A stretch of DNA of 54,255 nucleotides from Deltaproteobacteria bacterium Ga0077539. Its GTDB lineage: Bacteria > Myxococcota_A > Polyangia > Polyangiales > Ga0077539. Below are positions 25,409 through 36,754 of the stretch, one piece after another (the stretch's first letter is position 1; every line of letters begins with the position of its first letter). The notes under the pieces were generated by a model. The model was not told the origin of the DNA, ran no database searches, and saw nothing but the letters and a program-made list of their open reading frames with translations. The stretch covers positions 1 to 54,255 of the forward strand of contig LNEO01000385.1 of assembly GCA_001465015.1 (NCBI GenBank), given 5' to 3'. Position numbers and translations under genes: made by a program.

Positions 25409-26494
25409 CTACAGCGCGATCGGCTGCGCGGACTGCGCGGGCTGCGGCTGCGGCTGCGGCTGCGCGTCGGGCGCCGGTTCGCCGCCAGAGACGGCCGCGG
25501 GCTGCGCTGGCTGCGCGAGCTGCTGTCGCAAGAGCTGTTGATCGCGCGCGAGGATCTCGAGCTCGTGCAGGCGCGCTCGGTACACATCGCGCTGCGGCAG
25601 CAGGCCGATCGCGCGTTGAAGGTCCGCCGAAGCGCCGATGTAGTTGTTCTGGATGGTCCGCACCATCGCGCGGTTGTAGTGCGCTTCGCCGACTCGCTCG
25701 CGTTGCTGCTCGGCCACCGGTGAGGTGTCGTCGCCGACCACCGCGGTGAACAACGCCTCGGCGACGTCGAGCCGCCCAGCTTGCACCGCGTCGAAGCCTT
25801 GCGTGCAGCGCGCCTCGCCTGCGCACCCTTCGAAGTTGAGCTCGAGGTGATCGCGCCACGGCAGGATCACGCGCGAGAAGCGCTCGACCGCGTCCTCGAG
25901 CGCGCCGTCGCGAAGCGCGCGCTGATCGATCAGCGGAAACGGGATGAAATCCGAAGCGTACGGCCCGATGCGCCCCCGCACGCGGACCGACTCGCTCGAG
26001 TCGTACACGCGCGTCGCGAGGACCTGCCCTGTTGATCCCTGCACGATGCGAAACTCGACCTGCGTCTCCACCACGCCGATGCGCGTGATCTCGGTGCACG
26101 TGTGATCGACGTTGCGCTCTCTGCCGTTGACCCGCTCTCGGTGCGTGCAGCGAACGTTGTTGCGCGTCTCGGACTGCGAGTACTCGACGCGCGGAATCGC
26201 GCCCACGAACACCAGGCCGCCCTGCGCCTCGACGAGCGCGATCGAGCGGTTGAGGCTGTTGGCGATTCGCTGACGGAGCCGGCTCTGCACGTACACCACG
26301 CTCTCGACGTCGCCCTCGAAGGCGTGAACTTGAAACGTGTTTCCGAAGGGCGCCGCGTTGAGCAGCGCAGGCCTGACGATGTCGAGCCGAGCGATGCGCG
26401 CGCAGCCAGTGCCCGACGAGAGCGACGCGAGCAGCGCCGCGGCGACCCAGCGCGCAGCGGCAGGGCGCCTATGAAAAGCGTTGGTGTGTGTCAC
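25409..26494 (-). CDS. Lipoprotein with DUF6340-like and TPR-like regions
   Basis: A 361-aa protein with a signal and lipobox-like SSGTGC. After RLDIVRPALLNAAPFGNTFQVHAFEGD, an N-terminal alpha/beta region (about residues 35-200) resembles DUF6340-type lipoproteins. Residues 225-310 contain TPR-like helices (DAVQAGRLDVAEALFTAVVGD, HYNRAMVRTIQNNYIGASADLQRAIG). The end is a Gln/Pro/Ala repeat tail. The GTG start gives a typical signal. It follows the gene at 26576 on the same strand with an 81-bp gap. Confidence 0.7.
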   Translation of the reverse strand: MTHTNAFHRRPAAARWVAAALLASLSSGTGCARIARLDIVRPALLNAAPFGNTFQVHAFEGDVESVVYVQSRLRQRIANSLNRSIALVEAQGGLVFVGAIPRVEYSQSETRNNVRCTHRERVNGRERNVDHTCTEITRIGVVETQVEFRIVQGSTGQVLATRVYDSSESVRVRGRIGPYASDFIPFPLIDQRALRDGALEDAVERFSRVILPWRDHLELNFEGCAGEARCTQGFDAVQAGRLDVAEALFTAVVGDDTSPVAEQQRERVGEAHYNRAMVRTIQNNYIGASADLQRAIGLLPQRDVYRARLHELEILARDQQLLRQQLAQPAQPAAVSGGEPAPDAQPQPQPQPAQSAQPIAL

Positions 26495-26575
26495 AGACGG
26501 AGTGTACGGAAGGCGCGGCGAAGACCTTCACGCCCCTCGCACGGTCGCATCGCTTTTTTCAGAATCGCTGACGAA

Positions 26576-26986
26576 TCACTGGCTCGGAGCGCGCAGGTCG
26601 ACCCCGTCGCTGCCCACATCACGCTCTTCATCGCGCACCAGGAGCCCCCTCCCCGAGACGAGCTCGACCCGCACGCGATAGCGCCCAGGCACGAGGCTCA
26701 CCACCCTCGCCCACCTCGCCGGAACGCTCCGCGCCTCACCGAAGCGCTCTTCGGCGCGCTGCAGCACCTCGCCCTCGCGCGCGAACGAGACGCTCACGCG
26801 CTCGGCCCTCGCGTCGCCCTCGCGATGATCCACGAGCCCCACGGTGACGCGCACGTCCCTCGGCGCGCTCGACGCGAGCGTTCGGCCCACGATCAACGCG
26901 CCGACGAGCGCGACCACCAGCGCGATCGCCTTGCGTCGCGCGTCGCTGGGCGCAGGCTTTTCACCGCTCGCTTCACCGTCGCTCAC
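26576..26986 (-). CDS. Small single-pass membrane protein
   Basis: About 136 aa. A short cytosolic basic N-terminus (DARRKAIAL), one transmembrane helix (IALVVALVGALIVGRTL) and a periplasmic beta-rich domain (VRVTVGLVDH, GRYRVRVELVSGRGLLVRDEE) that may be an Ig-like or PEGA-like fold. I chose GTG at 26986 (VSDGEASGEK); a TTG at 27007 would add seven residues. It is divergent from the rel gene, with about 170 bp between starts. Function unknown. Confidence 0.6.
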   Translation of the reverse strand: MSDGEASGEKPAPSDARRKAIALVVALVGALIVGRTLASSAPRDVRVTVGLVDHREGDARAERVSVSFAREGEVLQRAEERFGEARSVPARWARVVSLVPGRYRVRVELVSGRGLLVRDEERDVGSDGVDLRAPSQ

Positions 26987-27156
26987 TCTGGCGCCCCTTA
27001 TAGCCAATGTTTCGCGTCGCTACGACCCGCGTTCTCCGACCGGTTCGATCGACGCGCCGAAGTCTTCGCTCGAGCGCTCCGCGCTGGTACCGTACGCCTC
27101 CTTCTGACGCAGCGCATTGCGCGCCGGGCAGATGAGCACCACAACACTGAGAACCC

Positions 27157-29331
<2,175 letters not shown>

Positions 29332-29429
29332 AGAGCGAGGTTCGGCCCGAACAGCGAGCCCGGTAGACCCACCGCTCAGCAACGCCCCAAAGACCGCTAC
29401 ACTCGCGGCTCACACGAGTCAGGCCAACC

Positions 29430-30062
29430 ATGACGATCGACGCTGCGATGGGAACCGCGAGGGTGCGCGTGCGCACCGCGCTCTTGCCCCGAGACCAGAC
29501 CGGGCTGCTCAACGAGTCGGCGTTTGTGCTCTCTCCCGTGGGGCCGCCGAGGCTCTGGGGGATGATCAGCACCGCGGCCGCCGAGGCGATTCATAGGGCA
29601 TATGAAAAGCAGCCCTTGAATTCAACACTCCCCTCGCGCTGCGCGGACTTCGCGACTCGCTCGGTGACGCACCTCCGCAGCCGTCTGATCGAGCCCAACC
29701 TAACGATCGACGCTCACCTGGCCTTCGCGGCGATCGCGCCGCGCGTCGTGCACCTGGCGCTCTCGGGCGGCGTCCGCGCGTACCGCGTTCGCGGCGCGAA
29801 CGTCGAGCGCCTTCAATCGCGGGCCGAAGAGGTTCGACCGCTGGGGCTCAGCGTCCCGCACTTCGCGACCGAGTCCTTCGAGCGCGGCGATTGGCTCTTG
29901 CTCGGGACGCCCGAGGCGTTTTCGCTCCGCGGCGTGAGCGCGCTGCAATCGCTCCTCGGACGCGGTCCTGACACATCGCCGTCACAACTGCGAGACAGCA
30001 TGCTGCACCCCGCGCACGAGACGCAGCACGGCGGCGCGCTGGTGGTGCTCCGCTCGCTCTGA
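29430..30062 (+). CDS. PP2C-like (degenerate) protein
   Basis: A 210-aa protein. LALSGGVRAYRVRGANVERLQ and FERGDWLLLGTPEAFSL correspond in position to the GDSRAYLLR and GDxLLLCSDGL motifs of PP2C-type Ser/Thr phosphatases. The metal-binding aspartates are replaced (SGG for GDS, TPE for SDG), so it is probably a pseudo-phosphatase. It lies 98 bp downstream of the rel gene on the same strand and 43 bp before the OmpA gene. Family assignment is by motif resemblance only. Confidence 0.55.
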   Translation: MTIDAAMGTARVRVRTALLPRDQTGLLNESAFVLSPVGPPRLWGMISTAAAEAIHRAYEKQPLNSTLPSRCADFATRSVTHLRSRLIEPNLTIDAHLAFAAIAPRVVHLALSGGVRAYRVRGANVERLQSRAEEVRPLGLSVPHFATESFERGDWLLLGTPEAFSLRGVSALQSLLGRGPDTSPSQLRDSMLHPAHETQHGGALVVLRSL

Positions 30063-30105
30063 GCCGCGCACCATCGCCGATCACAACTCGAGGCACTCAA
30101 GCGAC

Positions 30106-32091
30106 ATGGTCCACACACCCCACGCTCCCTCGCCGCGCGCGCGACGCGCGGCGCTCGCGGCGCTCGCGATGCTCTTCGCCGCGCTCACGCCGAGCGCGGC
30201 GAGCGGGCAATCCGTCAGCGGATTCGCCCTCAACCGGTACGAGCCCGCGACCGTCGGCGACTACTTCTTCGCCAACGAGTACCCCTGGTACTCGCGCACG
30301 CGGCGCGTCGCCTTCGGGATCACCGCGGATTTCGCCCGCAATCCGCTCGTCGTCCGCGCGCCCATGACCTCGCCGCAGGTGGTCACGGACAACATGCTCG
30401 TGCTGCACGCGCACGGCGCGGTCGCGTTCTTGGATCGAGCAGCCATCACGCTCTCGATGCCTGTGTCGCTCTTGCAGACCGCGGGCCCTGGCAGCGGCAA
30501 CGCGATGGTGGGGCTCTCGGCGTACAGCGCAGGGCCGGCGCCAGGCGACCCGAGGCTCGGCGCTCGCGTGCGAATCTTCGGGCAGAGCGACGAGGACTAC
30601 GTCTCGCTTCACGTCGGGGGACAGCTCTTTCTGGGCTTCATTCCGTGGAGCGGCGACGAGCACTGGGTGACCGACGAGGCGCTTCGAGGGCGCGCGTACG
30701 TGACGACCGCGGGACGCGCAGGACCGATGCGCTACACGGTGTCGCTCGGGTATCACTTTCGACGGCGCACACAGCTCCCTCGCGCGGTGATGGACGGGGA
30801 CTTCTTCGTCAGCGCGGGGCTCGCGCTCGCAGCGCTCGATGGCAAGCTGCACGTCGGTCCCGAGTTCTGGGCCAACATCGTCCCGGGGTCGTTCGGGGTC
30901 AACAACGTCGACGCGACGGTCAACGCAGAGGCGACCCTCGGCATCGCGTACACGATCGCAAACGTCGTCGACGTGGGAATCGCCGGCGGTCCAGGGCTCG
31001 CGAGCTCGATCGGCACCCCGACGTTTCGCGGGTTGTTTCGCGTCTCGTACACGCCGTTCAGCGCAGAGACCGCCCCTTCGGCGCCGCCCGACACCGACGG
31101 CGACGCGGTCGTCGACAGCGACGATCAATGCCCCACCGAGTCCGCGAGCCCGAGGCCCGATGCGACGCGGCCCGGCTGCCCGCTGCCCCGCGTGGACACC
31201 GACGAGGACGGCGTCTTCGACGACATTGACCTCTGCCCCAACGCCCCGATCGGAACGATCCGAGACCCCGGCCGCCCCGGCTGTGGCCTTCCCGACGCGG
31301 ATCGCGATGGCGTGCCGGATTCACTCGACGTGTGCCGCGACGTCCCTGCGGGCGACAACGAAGATCCCGAGCGTCCCGGCTGCGCCGACGGAGACGATGA
31401 CAACGACGGCGTTCGCAACGCCGCGGATCGTTGTCGCGACCAGCCTCCGGGCGCGACGCAAGACCCCGAGCGCCCGGGCTGTCCTGCGCCCGACAGCGAT
31501 CACGACACGGTGCCCGACGTGAGCGATCGCTGTCCGTCGCAGCCTGGGATTCCCCAGAGCAACAGCGAGCAAAACGGCTGCGCGACGTCGCTGCTCTCGT
31601 TCGACGGACGATCGCTCCGCGTCAGCAGCGTGATCCTCTTCGAAGTGGCCCGCGATCGACTTCGACGCGAGTCGATTCCGACCCTCGAGGCCGTCGCCGA
31701 AGCCATCAAATCGCTCCCACCGTCGGTGGTCGTCGAAGTGCGAGCGCACGTCGACGCCGCGACCGCCGAGGGGTACCGCAACCGCGCGGTCAACCTCTCG
31801 CAGCGACGCGCGAGCGAAGTGCACCGGTTTCTGATCGAGCGCGGCGTGCCCGCGGCGCGACTGCAGCACGCCGGCGCCGACGCGACACAGCCCCTCGTGC
31901 CCGAGCAGGGCCTGCGCGGAGCTGCGCTCGAGAGAGCGCGCACCGCCAACAGACGCATCGAGTTCGTCGTCGTCGGAGCAACGCCGGCCGCGGCGAGCGG
32001 CGCGACGACGACCGGCACCCCCGCGGCGAGCGAAACGCCTGCGGCCAACGCCGCTCCCACGGCGAGCAGCGCGCCCGACGCGCGGCCTTGA
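30106..32091 (+). CDS. OmpA family protein with thrombospondin type 3 repeats
   Basis: A 661-aa exported protein with an N-terminal signal (ALAMLFAALTPSAASG). Residues about 30-315 form a predicted beta-barrel-like region. Residues about 326-490 contain five calcium-binding TSP3 repeats (DTDGDAVVDSDDQCP, DTDEDGVFDDIDLCP, DADRDGVPDSLDVC, DDDNDGVRNAADRC, DSDHDTVPDVSDRCP). The OmpA peptidoglycan-binding domain lies at about 505-625 (VVEVRAHVDAA, NLSQRRASEVHRFLIERG, ARTANRRIEF). It ends in a low-complexity Thr/Ala tail. It probably anchors the outer membrane to peptidoglycan, with a Ca-stabilised stalk. Confidence 0.9.
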   Translation: MVHTPHAPSPRARRAALAALAMLFAALTPSAASGQSVSGFALNRYEPATVGDYFFANEYPWYSRTRRVAFGITADFARNPLVVRAPMTSPQVVTDNMLVLHAHGAVAFLDRAAITLSMPVSLLQTAGPGSGNAMVGLSAYSAGPAPGDPRLGARVRIFGQSDEDYVSLHVGGQLFLGFIPWSGDEHWVTDEALRGRAYVTTAGRAGPMRYTVSLGYHFRRRTQLPRAVMDGDFFVSAGLALAALDGKLHVGPEFWANIVPGSFGVNNVDATVNAEATLGIAYTIANVVDVGIAGGPGLASSIGTPTFRGLFRVSYTPFSAETAPSAPPDTDGDAVVDSDDQCPTESASPRPDATRPGCPLPRVDTDEDGVFDDIDLCPNAPIGTIRDPGRPGCGLPDADRDGVPDSLDVCRDVPAGDNEDPERPGCADGDDDNDGVRNAADRCRDQPPGATQDPERPGCPAPDSDHDTVPDVSDRCPSQPGIPQSNSEQNGCATSLLSFDGRSLRVSSVILFEVARDRLRRESIPTLEAVAEAIKSLPPSVVVEVRAHVDAATAEGYRNRAVNLSQRRASEVHRFLIERGVPAARLQHAGADATQPLVPEQGLRGAALERARTANRRIEFVVVGATPAAASGATTTGTPAASETPAANAAPTASSAPDARP

Positions 32092-32120
32092 CGAAAAGAC
32101 AAGGTAGAAGCACGTGACCT

Positions 32121-32147
32121 TTCGCGGTAGTCACTGCCGCGAAGGAG
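32121..32147 (+). promoter_or_regulatory. Hairpin overlapping the asnS ribosome-binding site
   Basis: TTCGCGG (32121-32127) and CCGCGAA (32137-32143) can pair as a short stem whose right arm overlaps the ribosome-binding site GAAGGAG at 32141-32147, 6 bp from the asnS start at 32154. Pairing could reduce initiation. A regulatory role is inferred; no other leader signal such as a T-box was seen. Confidence 0.35.
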
Positions 32148-32153
32148 CTTCGA

Positions 32154-33532
32154 ATGTCTGTTGTTCGCATCGCCGACGTGCTCGCCAGCAAGGTGGCGGT
32201 CGGCTCGAAGGTCTCGGTGCAGGGCTGGGTTCGAACCCGCCGCGACTCGAAGGCGGGTCTGTCGTTCGTCCACGTCAGCGACGGATCGTGCTTCCATCCG
32301 CTGCAGATCGTCGCGCCGAACACGCTCGACAACTACGAGGCCGACGTCCTGCGACTGACCTCCGGAGCCTCCGTCGAAGTGACCGGAACGCTCGTCGCAT
32401 CGCAAGGCAAGGGTCAATCCGTCGAGCTTCAAGCCGAGCGCGTGACGGTCGTCGGCTTCGTCGACGACCCCGAGACCTACCCGCTTCAGCCCAAGGAGCA
32501 CACGCTGGAGTTTCTTCGCGAGGTCGCTCACCTGCGCCCGAGGAGCAACACGTTTGGCGCGGTCACGCGGGTGCGACAGAGCCTCGCGGCGGCGGTGCAT
32601 CGCTACTTTCACGAGCGCGGCTTCTGCTGGATCAACACGCCGATCATCACCGCGAGCGACGCCGAGGGCGCCGGGCAGATGTTTCGCGTCTCGACGCTCG
32701 ACCAGATGAACCTCCCGCGCACGCCGGAGGGAAAGATCGACTACAGCCAGGATTTCTTCGGCAAAGAAGCGTACCTGACCGTGTCGGGCCAGCTCGCCGT
32801 CGAGGCCTATTGCCTCGCGCTGAGCAAGGTCTACACGTTCGGTCCGACGTTTCGCGCAGAGAACTCGAACACCGCGCGGCACCTCGCAGAGTTCTGGATG
32901 ATCGAGCCCGAGCTGGCGTTCGCAGCGCTGAAGGACGACGCGGACCTCGCCGAGGACTTCTTGAAGTACGTGCTCAACGCGGCCCTCACCGAGCGGCGCG
33001 ACGACCTGGAGTTCTTCGCCTCGAGCGCGTTCAACAGTGCGTCGAGAAGCCGTTTCAGCGCGTGGACTACACGGACGCGATCAAGATTCTGCAGGGCACG
33101 AAGAAGAAGTTCGAGTTCAAGGTCGAGTGGGGCATGGACCTGCAGACCGAGCACGAGCGCTTCTTGAGCGAGCAGCACTTCGGCGCGCCGGTGATCGTCA
33201 TGAACTACCCCGAGAAGATCAAAGCCTTCTACATGCGCCTCAACGACGACGGGAAGACCGTCGCCGCGATGGACATCCTCGCTCCCGGGATCGGCGAGAT
33301 CGTCGGCGGTTCGCAGCGCGAAGAGCGCCTCGAGCTGCTCGACAAGCGCATGGTTCAGTTCGGCCTCGATCCGCGCTCGTACGAGTGGTACCGGGACCTG
33401 CGACGGTACGGGACCGTTCCGCACGCGGGGTTCGGGCTGGGATTCGAGAGGCTGGTGGTTTACGTGTGCGGCCTCGACAACATCCGCGACGCGATCCCCT
33501 ACCCGCGCACGCCGGGCAGCGCGGCGTTCTGA
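32154..33532 (+). CDS. asnS: Asparaginyl-tRNA synthetase, apparent frameshift
   Basis: Class IIb aminoacyl-tRNA synthetase that charges tRNA-Asn. The OB-fold anticodon domain (VSVQGWVRTRRDSKAGLSFV) occupies about residues 15-115. The catalytic motifs follow: FGPTFRAENSNTARHLAEFWMIEPE (motif 2) and, in another frame, GFGLGFERLVVYVCGLDNIRDAIPYPR (motif 3). The reading must shift at about 33020-33023: frame 1 ends ERRDDLEFFAS, frame 2 continues RVQQCVEKPFQRVDYTDAIKIL, matching the known family order FFAERV. One missing base (or two extra) explains it. Since the gene is normally essential, a sequence error is the simplest reading. Confidence 0.93.
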
Positions 33533-33578
33533 GAGAGGGCGGAGCGTGTGGGTGGCGAGCGGAGCGTCGGGCGCGCCG

Positions 33579-34319
33579 TCACTTCCAGTACGAGATCGCG
33601 CTGGAGATGCACTCGGCGCCGCGCCGGGCGTTGGGCTCGATCATGTACGCGGCCCAGCGCAGCATCCACGGCGCGAACGCCGTCGCGTCCCCGTCGATCA
33701 CCGCTTCGAGCGCCGCTCGCTCGAGGGCCCGAACGACGAACGGCCCTCCCCCGCAGCGCGCGCAGCGAACGCCGCTCGCGTCGGCGCTGTAGGTCACGCT
33801 GCGCTCGGGGGCCGCTGGGCGCCCGCAGCGCACGCAGCGGTCTCGCACGATCTCGTGTCCGGCGTGCGCGAAGGTAACGACGACGAACGCGACGATCTCG
33901 CGCCCTGCGACGAGGCCGTCGCCGACGTCGATGCGCTCGATGGCCTGGTCGTAGAACTGAAAGAGCCCGTCGTCGTCGGCCACTTCGCCGCCGAGGTCGC
34001 GGGCGAGAGCGCTGAGCGCTCCTGCGGCGCCCATGCGACGAAGGTCTGCGAGGACGCCGCTGAACGCGCGCTCGACCGCCGCTTCGTCGATGCGCTCGGA
34101 GCGCCCGCCAGAGCCCGAGCGGGCGAAGCGAATGCGATAGCGCGTGAAGGGGCTGAGCGACGCGCCGAAGCGACGTGTGGACCTGGCGCCGGCGCGGGCG
34201 GTGGTCCAGCGGATGGAGCCATCTTCGAGCAAGAGCGCGACGGACAGGTCGGTCTCGCCTCGCTCGCGGCGGGCCAGGACGTACGCACGACCGACGAACG
34301 CTCCTGCCTCGGCGTTCAT
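33579..34319 (-). CDS. recO: DNA repair protein RecO family
   Basis: A 246-aa protein. The N-terminal OB-like region (GRAYVLARRERGETDLSVALLLEDGSI, STRRFGASLSPFTRYRIR) and the C-terminal helical region with a zinc site (C162-x2-C165, C186-x2-C189; DRCVRCGRPAAPERSVTYSA, VRCARCG) match RecO, which loads RecA with RecR and anneals ssDNA. Overall identity to well-known RecO proteins seems low. It is the last gene of a three-gene leftward operon with the RodZ-like and TPR genes, with 23 bp from the former, and is convergent with asnS. Confidence 0.75.
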   Translation of the reverse strand: MNAEAGAFVGRAYVLARRERGETDLSVALLLEDGSIRWTTARAGARSTRRFGASLSPFTRYRIRFARSGSGGRSERIDEAAVERAFSGVLADLRRMGAAGALSALARDLGGEVADDDGLFQFYDQAIERIDVGDGLVAGREIVAFVVVTFAHAGHEIVRDRCVRCGRPAAPERSVTYSADASGVRCARCGGGPFVVRALERAALEAVIDGDATAFAPWMLRWAAYMIEPNARRGAECISSAISYWK

Positions 34320-34342
34320 GGCGTGGCTCTCGGGCGCGGCGG

Positions 34343-34780
34343 TCAGGCGTTTGCGCAGAGCGCGGGGGCGCTCGTGGCGTTACGCGAGAGCTGCTCGGGG
34401 CGCTCGTTGGTGCGCGGGCGGAGCAAGAACGACATCGCCATCGTGGCGAGCACCGCGAAGACGACGAGGGCGATCGCGAGCCCGAAGCGTCCGCTCCGCT
34501 CGTTGGCCGAGGCGGTCGGAACCATCGGCGCCGGCATAACGTCGCGGGCGCGCATGCTGTTGGCGAAGCGTCCGAGCACTTCTTCCGGCGAGATACCGAC
34601 GGCACGCGCATAGGCGCGAAGGTAGCCTTTGACGAAGACCTCACCGGGGAGCTCGGCGAAGCGATCGTCCTCGAGGCGTTCGAGCTGCTGCATGGGAATC
34701 CGCGTGCGATCCGCCACTTCGACGAGGTCGATGTTTCGCAATTCGCGCTCGCGGCGCAGCCAGGTTCCGATCGAGTCCAT
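34343..34780 (-). CDS. RodZ-like HTH membrane protein
   Basis: A 145-aa protein. An N-terminal Cro/CI-type HTH of the RodZ subgroup spans residues 4-75 (IGTWLRRERELRNIDLVEVA, LPGEVFVKGYLRAYARAVGI). A transmembrane helix lies at 99-120 and a very short periplasmic tail follows, without the C-terminal beta domain of full-length RodZ. In other bacteria RodZ links MreB to the cell wall. The start at 34780 is 5 bp from the stop of the TPR lipoprotein gene. The TPR-lipoprotein/RodZ order resembles the pilF-rodZ order of other bacteria. Confidence 0.8.
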   Translation of the reverse strand: MDSIGTWLRRERELRNIDLVEVADRTRIPMQQLERLEDDRFAELPGEVFVKGYLRAYARAVGISPEEVLGRFANSMRARDVMPAPMVPTASANERSGRFGLAIALVVFAVLATMAMSFLLRPRTNERPEQLSRNATSAPALCANA

Positions 34781-34785
34781 GGGTG

Positions 34786-35640
34786 TCAGGGCCCTCCCGC
34801 GGGTGATGGAACGGACTGAACCGCCCGCGCGCAGGCGCGTCCGTCCTGGGTATCGGCGCCGAGCTCCTGGCATCGCGTGAAGTCCGCGCGCGCCAGATCA
34901 GCGTGATTGAGTCTCGTGTGCACTTCGCCTCGCAGCCGAAACGCCGGTTGAATTCGATCGCAGCCTTGTCCGCGAGCCGCGAGGGCGCGGTCGAGCGCGG
35001 CGAGCGCGCGCTCATTTTCGTCGAGGCGAGCGTAGGCCTCGCCGAGGCGATAGTGGCCGACGCAGAACTCTGCGCGCGTGCCGACGGCGCGCTCGAGCAC
35101 CGGCGCTGCATCGGCGTAGCGACGGAGCGTGAGGTACGCGAGCCCGAGGTTACCGAGGGCGAGGTGGGGCTGCGGGTAGTGAACGTCCCGCGTGACCTCG
35201 ATCAAGACCGGGATCGCCTCGGCGGCGCGGCCCAGGTTGATGAGCACGGCGCCGAGGGAGTTACGGGCTTCGCCGAAGCTCGCGCGCTTGGCGGGGTCTT
35301 CTTCGGCCTCGCGACGCAACAGCTCGACGGCGCGGCGAAGGGGCGCTTCGGCCTGCGCATAGAGGCCCGAGCCGCCGTAGATCTGCCCGATGAGCAGATG
35401 CGCGTCCGCATTCTCCGGGTCGAGCCGAACCGCACGCTCGAGCTCGACGAGCGCGGATCTGGGCTGATTCTCGGTGCGGAAAAGGGTCACGGCGAGTTCG
35501 TACCGGCGTTGAGACTGCTGCTGCATCTCTTCGCTCACCGTTGCACAGGCGCTCACGGCGAGGAGGCTGCTGAGCGCAACCACGGCAAAGTTCGTGTTTC
35601 GTCGGAGGTGTCGGAAAAGTCGAGGTTGCTCCGTGCTCAC
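34786..35640 (-). CDS. TPR lipoprotein, PilF/PilW/Tgl-like
   Basis: A 284-aa protein with a signal and lipobox (LLAVSAC). It has six or more TPR units (residues about 45-265), for example RYELAVTLFRTENQPRSALVELERAVRLDPENADAHLLIGQIY and NSLGAVLINLGRAAEAIPVL. PilF/PilW/Tgl proteins are outer-membrane lipoproteins that assist assembly of the type IV pilus secretin. The assignment rests on architecture and on the following RodZ gene, not on diagnostic residues. First gene of the operon that also carries the RodZ-like and recO genes. Confidence 0.75.
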   Translation of the reverse strand: MSTEQPRLFRHLRRNTNFAVVALSSLLAVSACATVSEEMQQQSQRRYELAVTLFRTENQPRSALVELERAVRLDPENADAHLLIGQIYGGSGLYAQAEAPLRRAVELLRREAEEDPAKRASFGEARNSLGAVLINLGRAAEAIPVLIEVTRDVHYPQPHLALGNLGLAYLTLRRYADAAPVLERAVGTRAEFCVGHYRLGEAYARLDENERALAALDRALAARGQGCDRIQPAFRLRGEVHTRLNHADLARADFTRCQELGADTQDGRACARAVQSVPSPAGGP

Positions 35641-35906
35641 TGCGCTGAATCCCTCTGGCTGCGCAGGCTCGCACGCGCTGTCGCATCATCTGCGAGTCCG
35701 TCGAAACCGCGACACCGCGGTCATGGCAAGGCTGAGGTCGGGGTGTACCGTCGACCGTCAACGAGGGTCAATCGAAAACTTCCCTCGGAATATTCAATGG
35801 AACGCCAACACCCCGCCCCGCTCGCCCCCCGCGCGAGGGTCATTGTGCAGTGAATCACGCGGGAATTAAGCGGCCATAAATTCAAGTCACCTGTGAATTT
35901 ACAGGT
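35641..35906. promoter_or_regulatory. AT-richer intergenic region with overlapping inverted repeats
   Basis: This 266-bp gap separates the Crp/Fnr stop (35907) from the TPR lipoprotein start. AAATTCA (35878-35884) pairs with TGAATTT (35894-35900), and ACCTGT (35889-35894) pairs with ACAGGT (35901-35906), so the two stems are mutually exclusive. The stems lie right at the Crp/Fnr stop codon, fitting a terminator or a palindromic operator (CCTGTGAATTTACAGG). The remainder probably holds the operon promoter, not identified. Confidence 0.45.
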
Positions 35907-36566
35907 TCATGCGCGAACCTGCTCCTTCATTCCGAGCAGCGTGAAGAGCCTTCGCAGGGCGTCGATGTCGTCGATGACGACCTTCTCTTCGACGATGCGG
36001 ACGTACTGCCCCTCGCGCAGCTGAAGCACCGCGCGTTTGACGGTGTCGACGTCGAGGCCCGAGCGCGAGCTGAGCTCGAGGGGCGACACAGGAACCTGCG
36101 CGCTCCCCGACAACCGCCCCGCCTCGGACGCGAGCTTGAGCAGCGCGTTGACGACCTTCGACTGGTTGTCGCGGAGCATCATGTTCTCGATCTGGTCTTC
36201 GGCGTCGCGCAGGCGTCGGACGAGCTGCTGCACGAGGCGCATGGCGACCTGCACCGAGCCCTGCAACAGCGCGCCGAAGGTGTCGGGGTCGAGCGCGAGC
36301 ACGAGGACGTCCGAGAGGGCGACCGCGGTGGCGCCGCGGGGCGTTCCCGGCAAGAGGGCGCCCTCGCCGAAGAGATCGCCAGGCTTGAGGATCTGCAGCG
36401 AGCGCTCGACCATGCGAACGCGCTTGAGCACGCGAACGCGGCCCTCCTGCAGGATGAACACCTCGGGCCCGACGTCGCCCTCACGAAAGATCACTTCGCC
36501 GGCCGCGTAGCGACGGCCAAAGTGCTCGATCAGTCGGTCCCGCTCCTGTGTCGTGGGGTCAGTCAT
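35907..36566 (-). CDS. Crp/Fnr family transcriptional regulator
   Basis: A 219-aa protein. The cyclic-nucleotide-binding-like domain spans residues 15-130 (RYAAGEVIFREGDVGPEVFILQEGRVRVLKR, LKPGDLFGEGALLPGTPRGATAVALSD); the PGDLFGEGALL phosphate-binding cassette is well conserved. Residues 130-160 form the dimer helix, and a C-terminal winged HTH follows (LELSSRSGLDVDTVKRAVLQLREGQYV). No Fnr-type N-terminal cysteines are present, so the ligand is probably a cyclic nucleotide or c-di-GMP. It is divergent from the tRNA-Met. Confidence 0.88.
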   Translation of the reverse strand: MTDPTTQERDRLIEHFGRRYAAGEVIFREGDVGPEVFILQEGRVRVLKRVRMVERSLQILKPGDLFGEGALLPGTPRGATAVALSDVLVLALDPDTFGALLQGSVQVAMRLVQQLVRRLRDAEDQIENMMLRDNQSKVVNALLKLASEAGRLSGSAQVPVSPLELSSRSGLDVDTVKRAVLQLREGQYVRIVEEKVVIDDIDALRRLFTLLGMKEQVRA

Positions 36567-36707
36567 CGACGCTTGTTACCGGCGGCGGTTGTACCAGCGT
36601 GCGTGCGGCGACGAAACAACGCCCGCTCCGACGGCGGTTCCTTCCGCAAGATCGCTGCGATCGACGAGCGTTTCTCGCCGCTTTCGTCGCAACGCCGAAA
36701 GAACGTG

Positions 36708-36735
36708 TTGACAGCGCGCGTTCGCTGACTATCCT
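36708..36735 (+). promoter_or_regulatory. Promoter for the tRNA-Met gene
   Basis: A -35 box TTGACA (36708-36713), 16-bp spacer and -10 box TATCCT (36730-36735) sit 19 bp upstream of the tRNA first base at 36755. Spacing fits a housekeeping sigma-70 promoter. Confidence 0.6.
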
Positions 36736-36754
36736 CGCGCCCCCGATCACACCT

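Noticed and set aside
33018..33025. Programmed ribosomal frameshifting in asnS.
   Set aside because: No slippery heptamer or downstream pseudoknot is evident, asnS is not known to use it, and similar shifts occur in unrelated genes of the window.
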